From: Pseudomonas huaxiensis | GTDB taxonomy: Bacteria > Pseudomonadota > Gammaproteobacteria > Pseudomonadales > Pseudomonadaceae | Length of the DNA: 64,000 bases | Reading direction: 5' to 3' | Assembly: GCF_003231275.1 (NCBI RefSeq) | Contig: NZ_QKVL01000025.1 | Coordinates: forward strand, 1 to 64,000 | Part shown: positions 1-9,138 of the stretch, one piece after another | How the letters are laid out: each line of letters opens with the position of its first letter | Position numbering within the stretch: the first letter of the stretch is position 1 | Position numbers and translations under genes: made by a program | Notes under the pieces: generated by a model | Database searches by the model: none | What the model was told of the DNA's origin: nothing | Seen by the model: the letters and a program-made list of their open reading frames with translations, nothing else

Positions 1-301
1 TTCGCTTCACTCTGCGGCATTTGCTCGCTTCGTGGGGGCGCATTCTACAGAACTACAAAACCCCGTCAAGAGAATATTTCGAGAATTTTCAGAAATTTAC
101 GCCATCCCTGCCACAGGGGTTTTCCTGCCCAATCCCCTTCCTTATATAGAGAGAACAATCCCCTGTTTTGGCTGCGGATTAACAGGTTGCCGCCAGCAAC
201 CTTTAAATGGCTCGCAAGGCCATTCTTGAGCGGTGCGTGAATGTTCAACAATATTCAGGCGAATTATGCGATAAACGGCGCCCCCGGAAAAAACGAACAC
301 C
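1..301. other. Intergenic region at left window edge
   Basis: No gene could be supported in these 301 bases. The stretch is AT-richer than its surroundings. It contains a short hairpin (CCCTG at 106-110, CAGGG at 114-118) followed by GTTTT, a weak terminator candidate for a plus-strand gene lying outside the window. Any promoter of the diguanylate cyclase at 302 must lie here, but I cannot name a convincing -35/-10 pair. Confidence 0.4.
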
Positions 302-1378
302 ATGACGGACAATAAACGAGGCAAGGGACTTTCATTTGTCAGGAGGATCTATGCACCGCGCACCATCGGCATGGGCATCGGCCTGCTCGGTGTGTACGCC
401 GGCATGCTGCCTCTCGACCCACCACCATGGGTATGGGCAGTCATGTTCTTCAACGGACTGCTCTGGCCGCATCTGGCCTATCAGATAGGCCTTCGCTCGC
501 GCACACCCTACCAGGCAGAGCAACGCAACCTGCTGATCGACTCCCTGACCGGCGGCTTCTGGACCGCCAGCATGCATTTCAATCCACTGCCAAGCATCAC
601 CATCCTGTCCATGATGACCATGAACAACGTGGCCGCAGGCGGCCAGCGCCTGTTCGTGCGCGGGATGCTTGCGCAGATCGCTGGCATGCTGCTCGCGATC
701 GCCCTGTTCGGCCCCGGCCTGCAACTGGTGAGCAGCAACCTGCAGGTCTATGCCTGCCTGCCAATGCTCACTCTTTACCCGCTGGCACTTGGCTGGGTGT
801 GCTATCGCTTGGCGATCCAGCTTTCCGAGCACAAACGTAGCCTCAGCGCATTGAGCCGTACCGACAGCCTCACCGGCCTGCTCAATCACGGCTCATGGAA
901 GGACCTGCTGCAACTCAAGTTCCAGACCTGCCAGCAACAACTCAGCAGTGCCGTGATCGCGATCATCGACATCGACCACTTCAAGTCCATCAATGACACC
1001 TACGGCCATGTGGTCGGCGATGCCGTGCTACGCCACCTGAGCGCCGAGCTGAAAATCGGCCTGCGAGAGGATGACCTGGCCGGACGCTACGGCGGCGACG
1101 AGTTTTGCGTGATCCTTCCCGACACCAGCCTGGAGCAGGCCGCAAGAATCATGGAGCGCCTGCGCCAACAGGTTGCCAGCTACCGCGACCCCGCCCTTCC
1201 CGAGCTGCGTATCAGTCTGAGTATCGGCCTGGCCATCTGCCGCACCGACTTCGACGACCCGGTGGCCTGGCTCAACGAGGCCGACAAGGCGCTGTACACG
1301 GCCAAGAACAGTGGTCGCGACCGGGTCAATTTTGTCGGTGGGGAAAACGTGCCGTCCAGAGTCGCCTATCCTGAGTGA
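302..1378 (+). CDS. MASE2-domain membrane diguanylate cyclase
   Basis: Predicted to condense two GTP into c-di-GMP at the inner membrane. The N-terminal ~170 residues are hydrophobic and match the MASE2 sensor domain found in AdrA/DgcC-type cyclases. A C-terminal GGDEF domain follows, with an intact GGDEF at residues 264-268 and an inhibitory-site RxxD (REDD, 255-258) exactly five residues upstream, so activity with product inhibition is expected. Length 358 aa fits the family. It lies 57 bp before a second c-di-GMP gene (ATG 1436) on the same strand. The input signal cannot be read from sequence. Confidence 0.92.
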   Translation: MTDNKRGKGLSFVRRIYAPRTIGMGIGLLGVYAGMLPLDPPPWVWAVMFFNGLLWPHLAYQIGLRSRTPYQAEQRNLLIDSLTGGFWTASMHFNPLPSITILSMMTMNNVAAGGQRLFVRGMLAQIAGMLLAIALFGPGLQLVSSNLQVYACLPMLTLYPLALGWVCYRLAIQLSEHKRSLSALSRTDSLTGLLNHGSWKDLLQLKFQTCQQQLSSAVIAIIDIDHFKSINDTYGHVVGDAVLRHLSAELKIGLREDDLAGRYGGDEFCVILPDTSLEQAARIMERLRQQVASYRDPALPELRISLSIGLAICRTDFDDPVAWLNEADKALYTAKNSGRDRVNFVGGENVPSRVAYPE

Positions 1379-1435
1379 AGTTTGCCCGCGCCGCACGAGC
1401 CCGTGCGGTGCGCGCCCACAGGATTCGGCATCACC

Positions 1436-4027
1436 ATGGAAAGGAATACCACCGCTCGTCAGCGCTGGGCTCAGCCCAGGCTGCAAACGCGAAAACTGAT
1501 TACCGGCGCCGTCCTGCTGTTTTCACTGGCCTGCCTGATAGCCCTCGGTGCCCTGTTCAACATCGCTCATCAGTTGAACCAGAACGAAAGCCGACGAAGC
1601 ATCTTTCACACCGACCGGGCCCTGCACCAGCGACTCGACGCGTCTCGCCAGTTTCTTTCCAGCTACGCCGTGTGGGATGCCGCCTACCAACACTTCAAAG
1701 GCGATCCGGACACACACTGGGCTTATATAGAGAAGAACATCGGCGAATCTCTCTACACCGCCAGCGGTTATGAAGGTGTATTCGTCATTGATGACCAGCG
1801 CACCAAGTACGCGTTGTTCAAGGGCCAGCCCAGCGACTCCCCGATAACCGCCTACCTCGACACCCCGCTGCAAGCCCTTGTTGACGAAGCCCGGAGGCTT
1901 GCGGCGAGCCGCCGTCAACTGAGCCGCTACGTGCTGTTCAACGGTTGGCCGGCGCTACTCAGCGCCGCAGCGATTCGCCCGGACGACGATGTACTGAGCA
2001 TCGATCCGCAAACCGCCCCGGTCCTGATCTTCGTTGACCAGTTGACCCAACCCAAGCTCGACAAACTCGCCAGCGATATCGGCCTGGATACTATGCACAT
2101 CGTCAAAGCCGGCGACGAATCCGCCAACTCTGTGCGCTTGCCGCTGGACACTATCGGCTACAGCCTGCAATGGAACCCGCCGCGTCCCGGCGACCACCTG
2201 CTCTGGGCCGTACTGCCGCCACTGCTCGGCGCAATCCTGGTGCTGAGCCTGTTGATGGCGTACTTCTTTCGTTACGCGTTGCACGCTTCACGGGAAATCG
2301 ACAACAACCTGAATGCCCTGCAAGACAGCAACCAGGCCCTCGAAGCCAGCGAGCAGCGCTTTCGCGCCGTGGCCGAGGCCGCATCGGACTGGATCTGGGA
2401 GGTCGACCGTCATCAACGGTTGACCTACCTGTCGCAACGTTTCGTCGATGTCACGGGCTACCGTACCGAAGACTGGCTGGGCCAGCCGCTGAACCTGCTG
2501 CTCACCTGCGAAACCACGCCGCTGGGTGCCTGGCTCGACACCCTGGACGAACCAACCGGCCAGCAGGCCTCGCATCTGCGCTGCGCTTACCGCGACCAAT
2601 ACAACCTGCTGCGTTTCTGCCGGGTTTCGGCGCGACCGATCTACCTGAAGGGTCAGCCTGCGGGCTTCCGCGGCACCGCCAGCGACATCACCGACGAAGT
2701 GGCGGCCCATGCGCGCATCCAGCACCTGTCGATGCACGACGCTCTGACCGGTCTGGCCAATCGCAACAAGCTCTCGCGGTTTCTTGAGCAGGCGCTGCTC
2801 AAGGGCCCGGATGCTCCGCCGCTCACGCTGATCCTGCTGGATCTGGACAGCTTCAAGCCGATCAACGACTCCCTCGGCCACGCTGCCGGCGACGCGGTGT
2901 TACTGGAGGTGGCCGCACGGCTACGCGATTCGACCCGGGACGGCGATCTGGTGGCTCGGCTTGGCGGTGACGAATTCGTGCTGGTGATCGCCAAGCTGGA
3001 CAACCGCAGCGAAATCGACCGTTTCTGCGCCCGCCTGATCGAAAACCTGCACACCCCAATCCTTTATGAAGATCACAGCCTGCATATCGGCGCCAGCCTG
3101 GGCATCGCCCAGACCCGCCTGCAAGGCACCGATGCCGGCGAACTGATCCGCTGCGCCGATATCGCGCTGTACCAGGCCAAGGCCGAGGGCAAGAACACCT
3201 GGCGTTACTTCTCGGCGGAGATGAACCAGCAGATCCAATACCGCCGGCAATTGGAAAACGATTTGCGCCGCGCCGTGAAGAACCACGAATTCGTCCTGCA
3301 CTTCCAGCCGCGCTACCGCCTGCAGACACTGGAAATCGTCTCCGTCGAAACCTTGGTGCGCTGGCAACACCCGGTCGAGGGTTTGCTTGGCCCAGACACG
3401 TTCATCCCGCTTGCGGAACAGACTGACCTGATCGTCCCGCTGGGCCTGTGGGTGTTGCGCAGCGCGTGCGAGATAGCCCGCGGCTGGCCGGGGGCGTTAC
3501 TGGTGTCGGTAAACCTGTCGCCGGCGCAGTTCTCCCGCAGCGATGTGGTCGCCGATGTCCGGCAGATCCTCATGGAGACAGGCTTCCCGGCCCAGCGCCT
3601 GGAGCTGGAGATCACCGAGAACGTCATGCTCAACGATATAGAAGGCGCGCTCGGCACCATGAATGCGCTGAAGGAACTCGGCGTGCGCCTGAACATGGAC
3701 GACTTCGGAACCGGCTATTCATCGCTGGGTTACCTGCGCACGTACCCCTTCGACAGCATCAAGATCGACAAGCGCTTTGTCGCCGGGCTCAGCAGTGACA
3801 GCAATGACCGCGCGGTCGTCCAGGCGATCATCAACCTCGGCAAGGCCCTGGGCCTGACCGTCACCGCCGAAGGCGTGGAAACCGAGCAGCAGCTCAAGGC
3901 GCTGAGCATGGAAAACTGCCATGAGGTCCAGGGCTTCTATTTAAGCCACCCGCTGGAGCGCGGGGCATTCGAACAACTGCTCGAACGCCATCGCGAAGAA
4001 AGAAGTGAACGCGGGCAAGCCGGTTAA
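1436..4027 (+). CDS. CHASE4-PAS-GGDEF-EAL c-di-GMP turnover protein
   Basis: Inner-membrane protein of 863 aa predicted to make and/or hydrolyse c-di-GMP. Order: TM helix (~19-44), periplasmic CHASE4-like sensor containing a YAVWDAAY segment, second TM (~255-278), PAS (~304-420), GGDEF intact at 510-514 with an RDGD inhibitory site just before it, then EAL. The signature reads ETL instead of EAL (638-640), keeping the metal-binding Glu. The later NLSPAQF, ELEITENV, DDFGTGYSS and AEGVET motifs are all present, so phosphodiesterase activity is plausible. The ATG at 1436 is chosen because AGGA lies just upstream; a TTG at 1382 is in frame but has no support. Confidence 0.9.
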   Translation: MERNTTARQRWAQPRLQTRKLITGAVLLFSLACLIALGALFNIAHQLNQNESRRSIFHTDRALHQRLDASRQFLSSYAVWDAAYQHFKGDPDTHWAYIEKNIGESLYTASGYEGVFVIDDQRTKYALFKGQPSDSPITAYLDTPLQALVDEARRLAASRRQLSRYVLFNGWPALLSAAAIRPDDDVLSIDPQTAPVLIFVDQLTQPKLDKLASDIGLDTMHIVKAGDESANSVRLPLDTIGYSLQWNPPRPGDHLLWAVLPPLLGAILVLSLLMAYFFRYALHASREIDNNLNALQDSNQALEASEQRFRAVAEAASDWIWEVDRHQRLTYLSQRFVDVTGYRTEDWLGQPLNLLLTCETTPLGAWLDTLDEPTGQQASHLRCAYRDQYNLLRFCRVSARPIYLKGQPAGFRGTASDITDEVAAHARIQHLSMHDALTGLANRNKLSRFLEQALLKGPDAPPLTLILLDLDSFKPINDSLGHAAGDAVLLEVAARLRDSTRDGDLVARLGGDEFVLVIAKLDNRSEIDRFCARLIENLHTPILYEDHSLHIGASLGIAQTRLQGTDAGELIRCADIALYQAKAEGKNTWRYFSAEMNQQIQYRRQLENDLRRAVKNHEFVLHFQPRYRLQTLEIVSVETLVRWQHPVEGLLGPDTFIPLAEQTDLIVPLGLWVLRSACEIARGWPGALLVSVNLSPAQFSRSDVVADVRQILMETGFPAQRLELEITENVMLNDIEGALGTMNALKELGVRLNMDDFGTGYSSLGYLRTYPFDSIKIDKRFVAGLSSDSNDRAVVQAIINLGKALGLTVTAEGVETEQQLKALSMENCHEVQGFYLSHPLERGAFEQLLERHREERSERGQAG

Positions 4028-4051
4028 AGCGGCAACGCCCGCCCGACGCGC

Positions 4052-4375
4052 TCAGCTCACCCGACGCCGCTGCGCCATGATTTCCGGCAGGTCACGCCGC
4101 CGCTGGTAAACCCGCAGCGGTTCGCTGACGTTGAGCCGATCATCGACGTTCTGTGCCAGCAACACATCGATCAGTTCGCGACTGAGGGTCATGGCCTCGC
4201 CATCGCTACCCTGCCAGACGAATTCGCTGCTGGGCGTGATGCTGTCATCGGCCACATCCATACCGAACGAGTCTTCGCTGAAACGCACGATGTGCTTGCC
4301 GAGTTTGCGGTGGAAACCGACGAAGCCCTTGAGCTGGTCGGCGGCGGAGCAGATGTCCTGGGACGTGATGTGCAT
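4052..4375 (-). CDS. Conserved hypothetical protein (107 aa)
   Basis: I do not recognise a characterised family. The protein is soluble-looking, mixed alpha/beta in composition, with no signal peptide or membrane segment and an Arg-rich C-terminus (QRRRVS). The ATG at 4375 is preferred because GCGAGG sits about six bases upstream; a GTG seven codons earlier lacks a site. It converges on the CHASE4 gene, whose stop is 24 bp away, and is divergent from the histidine kinase. It looks like one of the small Pseudomonas-restricted proteins. No function can be assigned. Confidence 0.65.
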   Translation of the reverse strand: MHITSQDICSAADQLKGFVGFHRKLGKHIVRFSEDSFGMDVADDSITPSSEFVWQGSDGEAMTLSRELIDVLLAQNVDDRLNVSEPLRVYQRRRDLPEIMAQRRRVS

Positions 4376-4575
4376 GTCAAACCTCGCTGAAAACACCCAA
4401 AAGGATGCAGGTCAAAAAGAGTTGGCACGCAAGTAGATGGGCATTCCTCTGACGTGAATGCTCGGGTCGGACAAGAGTAATGGAAATCACCTACCGCTTG
4501 TTCCGATTTTTCTATCTCATGCCGGATGCTCGCTACACTTGCAGCCGACACTCGATTTTCTGCAGCCGATGTTCC

Positions 4576-5790
4576 ATGAAGACTTCAATATTTCCAGACA
4601 GCGCTACCATCAGCCGTATCCAGGTAGTGCCCGCCATTCTCCAGGTCATCAGCGAAACCACTGGACTGCGCTTTGCCGCCATCGCACGGGTGACGGAAAC
4701 CCGCTGGACCGCCCTCGCCGTTCTCGACACCCTGGGCTTCGGCATGAAGGTCGGCGACGAGCTGGATGCCCACAGCACGTTGTGCGGTGAAATCCGTCGC
4801 ACCCACCAGACCCTCGTCATCGACAAGGCCAGTGAAGATGCCACCTGCCTCACCCACCCCGCTCCGCGCACCTATGGCTTCGAAAGCTATATCGCCGTGC
4901 CGGTGTTTCGCAGCGAAGGCAGTTTTTTCGGCACCATCTGCGCGTTTGATCCACTGCCGCGATCACTGAAAGGCAGCGCCATCCAGCCGATGATGGAAGC
5001 CTTCGCCCGACTGCTGACCATCCAGATCGAAAGCGAAGAGAGCGCCCAGCGCACCGAAATCGCCCTGGAGAAAGAACGAGAAATCGCCGCGCTTCGTGAG
5101 AAGTTCATCGCGGTGCTCGGCCATGACCTGCGCAACCCGTTGTTCGCCATCACCGCCGGCGCCGAACTGCTTGTCAAGCGCCTGAGTGACGAACGTTCGC
5201 GCAATATCGCCGGACATATCCTCACCTCCGGTCGCCGGGCGACCCAACTGGTGCGCGATGTTCTGGATTTCGCCCGCGGGCGACTGGGCGATGGCATTCC
5301 ACTGAGCATCCTGCCCTGCCCGGACCTGGGCGAGGCGCTGCAACATGTCGCCTCCGAGCTGCACCGGGTGCATCCGCAACGCCAGATACGACTGAACATC
5401 GCCGACCTGTCGAGCATCTATTGCGACCGCGAACGCATCTGCCAACTGCTCTCCAACCTGATCGCCAACGCCGTGCAACATGGCGACGAAAGCAGCCCGA
5501 TCACCGTCTCGGCGACGATGGAGGACAACCTGTTCATCCTCGGCGTGCACAACTTCGGTCCGCCCATCGCACCAGACGTGGTGACGCAACTCTTCGAACC
5601 GTTTTCCCAGCTTCCATCGGAAACGCCCCAGGTTGGCCTCGGACTTGGCTTGTATATCGCCAAGCAAATCGCCCTGGCCCATGGCGGGCACATGGAGGTG
5701 CGCTCGTCCGCCGAGGCCGGGACATTGTTCAGCCTGTACCTGCCTGTGGATCGAGTTGAGTCGCCAGCACTCCCGCCAGCCAATCCATGA
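4576..5790 (+). CDS. GAF-domain sensor histidine kinase
   Basis: Cytosolic-looking kinase of about 404 aa without membrane helices. An N-terminal GAF domain (~10-150; HSTLCGEI and FYLGTICAFD-like segments) is followed by a coiled linker, a HisKA dimerisation domain with the phospho-acceptor in GHDLRNPL (His ~183), and a HATPase_c domain with N-box NLIANAVQHG and G-box GLGLGLYIAK. The D/G1 region reads VHNFGPPI, a common variant. No response regulator is adjacent, so it is an orphan kinase. The ATG at 4576 is favoured because the 32 upstream codons are Cys/Arg-rich and not GAF-like; an ATG at 4480 cannot be excluded. Confidence 0.85.
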   Translation: MKTSIFPDSATISRIQVVPAILQVISETTGLRFAAIARVTETRWTALAVLDTLGFGMKVGDELDAHSTLCGEIRRTHQTLVIDKASEDATCLTHPAPRTYGFESYIAVPVFRSEGSFFGTICAFDPLPRSLKGSAIQPMMEAFARLLTIQIESEESAQRTEIALEKEREIAALREKFIAVLGHDLRNPLFAITAGAELLVKRLSDERSRNIAGHILTSGRRATQLVRDVLDFARGRLGDGIPLSILPCPDLGEALQHVASELHRVHPQRQIRLNIADLSSIYCDRERICQLLSNLIANAVQHGDESSPITVSATMEDNLFILGVHNFGPPIAPDVVTQLFEPFSQLPSETPQVGLGLGLYIAKQIALAHGGHMEVRSSAEAGTLFSLYLPVDRVESPALPPANP

Positions 5791-6646
5791 ACACCCGCAC
5801 CCGCGGCGGCAAGTAGCGCTGGCCGGCATAGAGCAGCGATACCGGCATGGCAGCCGGAACATGATCGGGCAGCAGTGCCACCAGTTGCCCGCGCGCCAGG
5901 TAGTCGCGCACGCCGATCCAGGGCGACTGGATGATGCCCAGTCCGGCCAGCCCGGCGCTTTCGTACGCATCCGTGTTGTTGGCGGTGATGGACCCGCCCA
6001 TGCTCAGGAAACGGGAAACGCCCTGCTCCTGGTACTCGAAGCCCGGGCTGCGCGAACCGAGAGCCTGCACGTAGTGCACCAGATGATGGCACGCCAGATC
6101 CGCCAGCGACGTGGGCGTACCGAAGCGCGCGAGATAAGCCGGGCTGGCACAGTTGACCATGGCCAACTGGCCCAATGGCCGCGCCACTACCGCCAGGTCG
6201 CTCAAGGCACCAATTCGCATCACGCAGTCGAAACCTTCGCGCAGCAGATCGACCTGGCGATCGGTGCAGCTCAGTTCAACGCTCAAACCCGGATGCGCCG
6301 CCATGAATTGCGGTAGTTGCGGCAGGATGATGCGCCGGGCCATGCGGGTCGGCAGATCGACCCGCAGGCAGCCACTCAGCTCGGCGGGGTCGGCGCGAAA
6401 CAGTCCCTCGATTTCCTCCATCCGCGACAGCAGCTCTTTACTACGCTCGTAGAGCAGCAAGCCGTCCTGGGTCGGCTGCACACGGCGCGTGGAGCGGTTG
6501 AACAAGCGCGCGCCGAGTTGGCGCTCCAGCGTCCGGATCTGCTCGGACACGGTCGAACGCGGCAGACCAAGCTGCTCGGCGGCCAAGGTGAAACTGGCCA
6601 ATTCATTGACCCGGATAAAGGTGCGCAGCAGTTCCGGCTTGAGCAT
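5729..6646 (-). CDS. LysR-family transcriptional regulator
   Basis: Regulator of 305 aa with an N-terminal winged helix-turn-helix (residues ~1-60; SFTLAAEQLGLPRSTVSEQI) and a C-terminal LysR substrate-binding domain. It belongs to the large group that includes PtrR/CrgA-like regulators of oxidoreductases. Divergent from the SDR gene at 6766 with a 119-bp spacer holding two inverted repeats, the usual layout for a LysR regulator and its target. Its 3' end overlaps the convergent histidine kinase by 62 bases. The inducer is unknown. Confidence 0.9.
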   Translation of the reverse strand: MLKPELLRTFIRVNELASFTLAAEQLGLPRSTVSEQIRTLERQLGARLFNRSTRRVQPTQDGLLLYERSKELLSRMEEIEGLFRADPAELSGCLRVDLPTRMARRIILPQLPQFMAAHPGLSVELSCTDRQVDLLREGFDCVMRIGALSDLAVVARPLGQLAMVNCASPAYLARFGTPTSLADLACHHLVHYVQALGSRSPGFEYQEQGVSRFLSMGGSITANNTDAYESAGLAGLGIIQSPWIGVRDYLARGQLVALLPDHVPAAMPVSLLYAGQRYLPPRVRVFMDWLAGVLATQLDPQAGTG

Positions 6647-6660
6647 GGGCAGCGCCTGAT

Positions 6661-6699
6661 TGTTCGATTGACCCGAACAGTATTTCCGAATATTGCGGA
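6661..6699. promoter_or_regulatory. Putative LysR operator pair
   Basis: Two inverted repeats with the same 7-bp spacing lie between the divergent LysR gene and the SDR gene: TGTTCG-N7-CGAACA at 6661-6679 (perfect 6-bp arms, containing a T-N11-A core) and TCCG-N7-CGGA at 6685-6699. Centres are 22 bp apart, about two helical turns, as expected for a LysR tetramer site. Inference from symmetry and context only. Confidence 0.5.
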
Positions 6700-6765
6700 T
6701 TTATCAGCAAATACGCGACCAATAGACTGCGCCCATCACGACCATCCCCTCCAGAGGTACAGCGC

Positions 6766-7524
6766 ATGTCTCGCAAAATCGCACTCATCACCGGCGCCAG
6801 CCGTGGCCTGGGCAAGAACGCCGCACTGCACCTCGCGGCGCAGGGTTTCGACATCATCGGTACCTATCACAGCAAGGCCGGCGAAGCGCAAACGCTGGTG
6901 ACCACGCTTGAACAGAGCGGCACCCGTGCCGCCATGCTGCAACTGGACGTCGGCAACAGCGCCAGCTTCGAAACCTTCGCCGGGGCCTTGAGCGAAACAC
7001 TGAAACGCGACTTCGGCCGCGATCAGATTGATGTGCTGGTGAACAACGCCGGCATCGGCATCAACGCGCCCTTCGCCGAAACCAGCGAAGCGCAGTTCGA
7101 CCAGTTGCTCAACATCCAGCTCAAGGGCCCGTTCTTCCTCACCCAGCGCCTGCTGCCGCTGATCGCCGATCAAGGCCGGATCATCAACGTGTCCACCGGA
7201 CTGACCCGCTTCGCCCTGCCCGGCTATGCCGCCTACGCCGCGATGAAAGGTGCCATGGAAGTGCTGACCCGCTATCAGGCCAAGGAGCTGGGCCAGCGCG
7301 GCATCCGCGTGAACATCCTCGCGCCGGGGGCCATCGAGACCGACTTCGGCGGTGGCGCGGTGCGCGACAACTCGGACGTCAACGCCTTTGTGGCCAGCAA
7401 CACAGCGCTGGGCCGGGTCGGCCTGCCGGACGATATCGGCGCCGCGATTGCGCTGCTGGCCAGTGACGCTGCCGGCTGGGTTACCGGCCAGCGCCTGGAA
7501 GTCTCGGGCGGAATGTTCCTTTAA
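6766..7524 (+). CDS. Short-chain dehydrogenase/reductase (SDR)
   Basis: Classical SDR of 252 aa predicted to catalyse NAD(P)-dependent oxidoreduction. The nucleotide motif TGASRGLG is at 9-16, NNAG at 93-96, catalytic Ser in NVSTG (~143) and YxxxK (Tyr157, Lys161). The C-terminal WVTGQRLEVSGG is typical of FabG-like members. The substrate cannot be predicted. The gene is divergent from the LysR gene at 5729-6646 and is its likely target. Its stop codon overlaps that of the convergent LysR gene downstream (shared TTAA). Confidence 0.9.
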   Translation: MSRKIALITGASRGLGKNAALHLAAQGFDIIGTYHSKAGEAQTLVTTLEQSGTRAAMLQLDVGNSASFETFAGALSETLKRDFGRDQIDVLVNNAGIGINAPFAETSEAQFDQLLNIQLKGPFFLTQRLLPLIADQGRIINVSTGLTRFALPGYAAYAAMKGAMEVLTRYQAKELGQRGIRVNILAPGAIETDFGGGAVRDNSDVNAFVASNTALGRVGLPDDIGAAIALLASDAAGWVTGQRLEVSGGMFL

Positions 7525-8309
7525 TCCGCCGAAGCGCCCAATGCCACCCGCAACTGCGCCAGCGCCGGCAGTTGCAGAGCCTGCGCGGCGTAGCACAAGC
7601 CGACCCGGCGACTCAGGGCCGCGCCCTGACACGGTCGCCAGTGCACGCCCGGATGATGTTCAACCAACGATTGCGGCAGCAGCGCCTGCCCCAGCCCCGC
7701 CGCTACCATATGCACCACCTGCTGCAGGCTGGCGGCGGTGCCGGCGCAATCCTGCGCGGCATCACCGTAAAAGCCGAGCAGGCGTTGGTGCGACGGCTGC
7801 TGCGGGCACGTGATCCAGCGCAACGCCGCGCCACTGCTCGGCAGCGCCAGCACGAACGGCTCGTCCCACAGCGGCAGGAACAGTTCATCCTCGCAGCACA
7901 ATGATTCGACGCCGAGCCGCGCATCGCCCACGCACCCGTCCAGCAGCGTCAGTTGCAACGACGGCAGCGCCGCGCTGGCCATACGGAGGAAGGATTCCAC
8001 CTGGCTGCCGGCAATATCCGCCTCGATCCCCAGTTGCAGCACCAGTTGCTGACGGCCTTCGCGAAAACTCAGGCTCAACGCCTCGGCCTCGGCCACCATG
8101 CGCTGCGCCTGCGGATACAGCACCCGCGCCTGCTCGCTGACGTCGACGCCACGGGCCTGCCGCAGGAACAAGGCGACGCCGAGCTCTTCCTCCAGTTGCC
8201 GGATGGTCACCGACAGCGACGGCTGGGCCACGCACAGGCGCTGCGCGGCCGAGGTGATGTTGCGTTCTTCGAAGACCGCGATGAAGGCCTTCAGGTGTCG
8301 AATATCCAT
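7521..8309 (-). CDS. LysR-family transcriptional regulator
   Basis: The N-terminal HTH (RHLKAFIAVFEERNITSAAQ) and substrate-binding fold are typical. About 262 aa makes it shorter than most LysR proteins (~300), with the C-terminal lobe trimmed. ATG 8309 gives the canonical MDIRHLKAF start and has CGGAA upstream; ATG 8315 is two codons earlier, and a longer frame to 8351 adds non-homologous residues. Divergent from the second SDR gene at 8410, so it probably controls that gene. The stop overlaps the convergent SDR stop by four bases. Confidence 0.87.
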   Translation of the reverse strand: MDIRHLKAFIAVFEERNITSAAQRLCVAQPSLSVTIRQLEEELGVALFLRQARGVDVSEQARVLYPQAQRMVAEAEALSLSFREGRQQLVLQLGIEADIAGSQVESFLRMASAALPSLQLTLLDGCVGDARLGVESLCCEDELFLPLWDEPFVLALPSSGAALRWITCPQQPSHQRLLGFYGDAAQDCAGTAASLQQVVHMVAAGLGQALLPQSLVEHHPGVHWRPCQGAALSRRVGLCYAAQALQLPALAQLRVALGASAD

Positions 8310-8409
8310 AGTCATTTCCGATGCCAGCCAGCGGAATAAGCCGTTTCTCAAGACTTTCCGGGCTCAATAGAATTCAGCCATTCAAATTGATTATGCCTTG
8401 GAGGTCATC

Positions 8410-9138
8410 ATGCTCAAGCCCCTGATTATCATCACCGGTGCCAGTTCCGGTATCGGCGAAGCCTGCGCGCGGCTGTTTTCGCAGGCCGGCCATCCGCTGT
8501 TGCTGCTGGCCCGCCGCCTGGAACGGATGCAGGCACTGGCGTTGCCCAACACCCTTTGTCGCGCCGTCGATATCCTCGATCGCGAGGCCTTCGCCGCTGC
8601 GGTGAACGAGGCCGAGGCGACCTACGGCCCGGCCGATGCGCTGATCAACAATGCCGGCGTCATGCTGCTCGGGCAGATGCACAACCAGGACCCGGCGCAG
8701 TGGGAGCGCATGCTCGACGTCAACGTCAAAGGCCTGCTCAACGGTATTCACCTGCTCGCCGCCGGGATGATCGAACGCCGCCACGGTACGCTGATCAACG
8801 TCAGTTCGGTGGCCGGGCGCAAGACCTTCCCCAACCATGTCGCCTACGTCGGCACCAAGTTCGCCGTGCACGGGATTTCCGAAAATCTGCGCGAAGAGCT
8901 GTCGCCGCACAACGTGCGGGTGGTGACCATCGCCCCCGGCGCGGTGGAGACCGAACTGCTCGGCCACACCACCGACGAGGCGATCAAGCGCGGTTACGAA
9001 GACTGGAAACAGCAGGACATGGGCGGCCAGGTGCTCAGTGCCGAGGACGTTGCCGGTTCCATCCTGTGGGCCTGCCAGCAGCCGCAGCACGTGTGTATCC
9101 GCGAGATCGTCCTGGCCGCAACCCGCCAACAGCCCTGA
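8410..9138 (+). CDS. SDR family oxidoreductase
   Basis: SDR of 242 aa with TGASSGIG (9-16), NNAG, a catalytic Ser in NVSSVAG (~132-133) and YVGTK (Tyr146, Lys150). It resembles the YdfG/clavulanate-dehydrogenase-like group that reduces small aldehydes, ketones or hydroxy acids. The ATG at 8410 is chosen because a strong GGAGG lies about five bases upstream; a TTG at 8398 would place that site inside the coding region. Divergent from a LysR gene (likely regulator). It converges with the efflux adaptor gene, whose stop codon starts at the next base. Confidence 0.9.
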   Translation: MLKPLIIITGASSGIGEACARLFSQAGHPLLLLARRLERMQALALPNTLCRAVDILDREAFAAAVNEAEATYGPADALINNAGVMLLGQMHNQDPAQWERMLDVNVKGLLNGIHLLAAGMIERRHGTLINVSSVAGRKTFPNHVAYVGTKFAVHGISENLREELSPHNVRVVTIAPGAVETELLGHTTDEAIKRGYEDWKQQDMGGQVLSAEDVAGSILWACQQPQHVCIREIVLAATRQQP

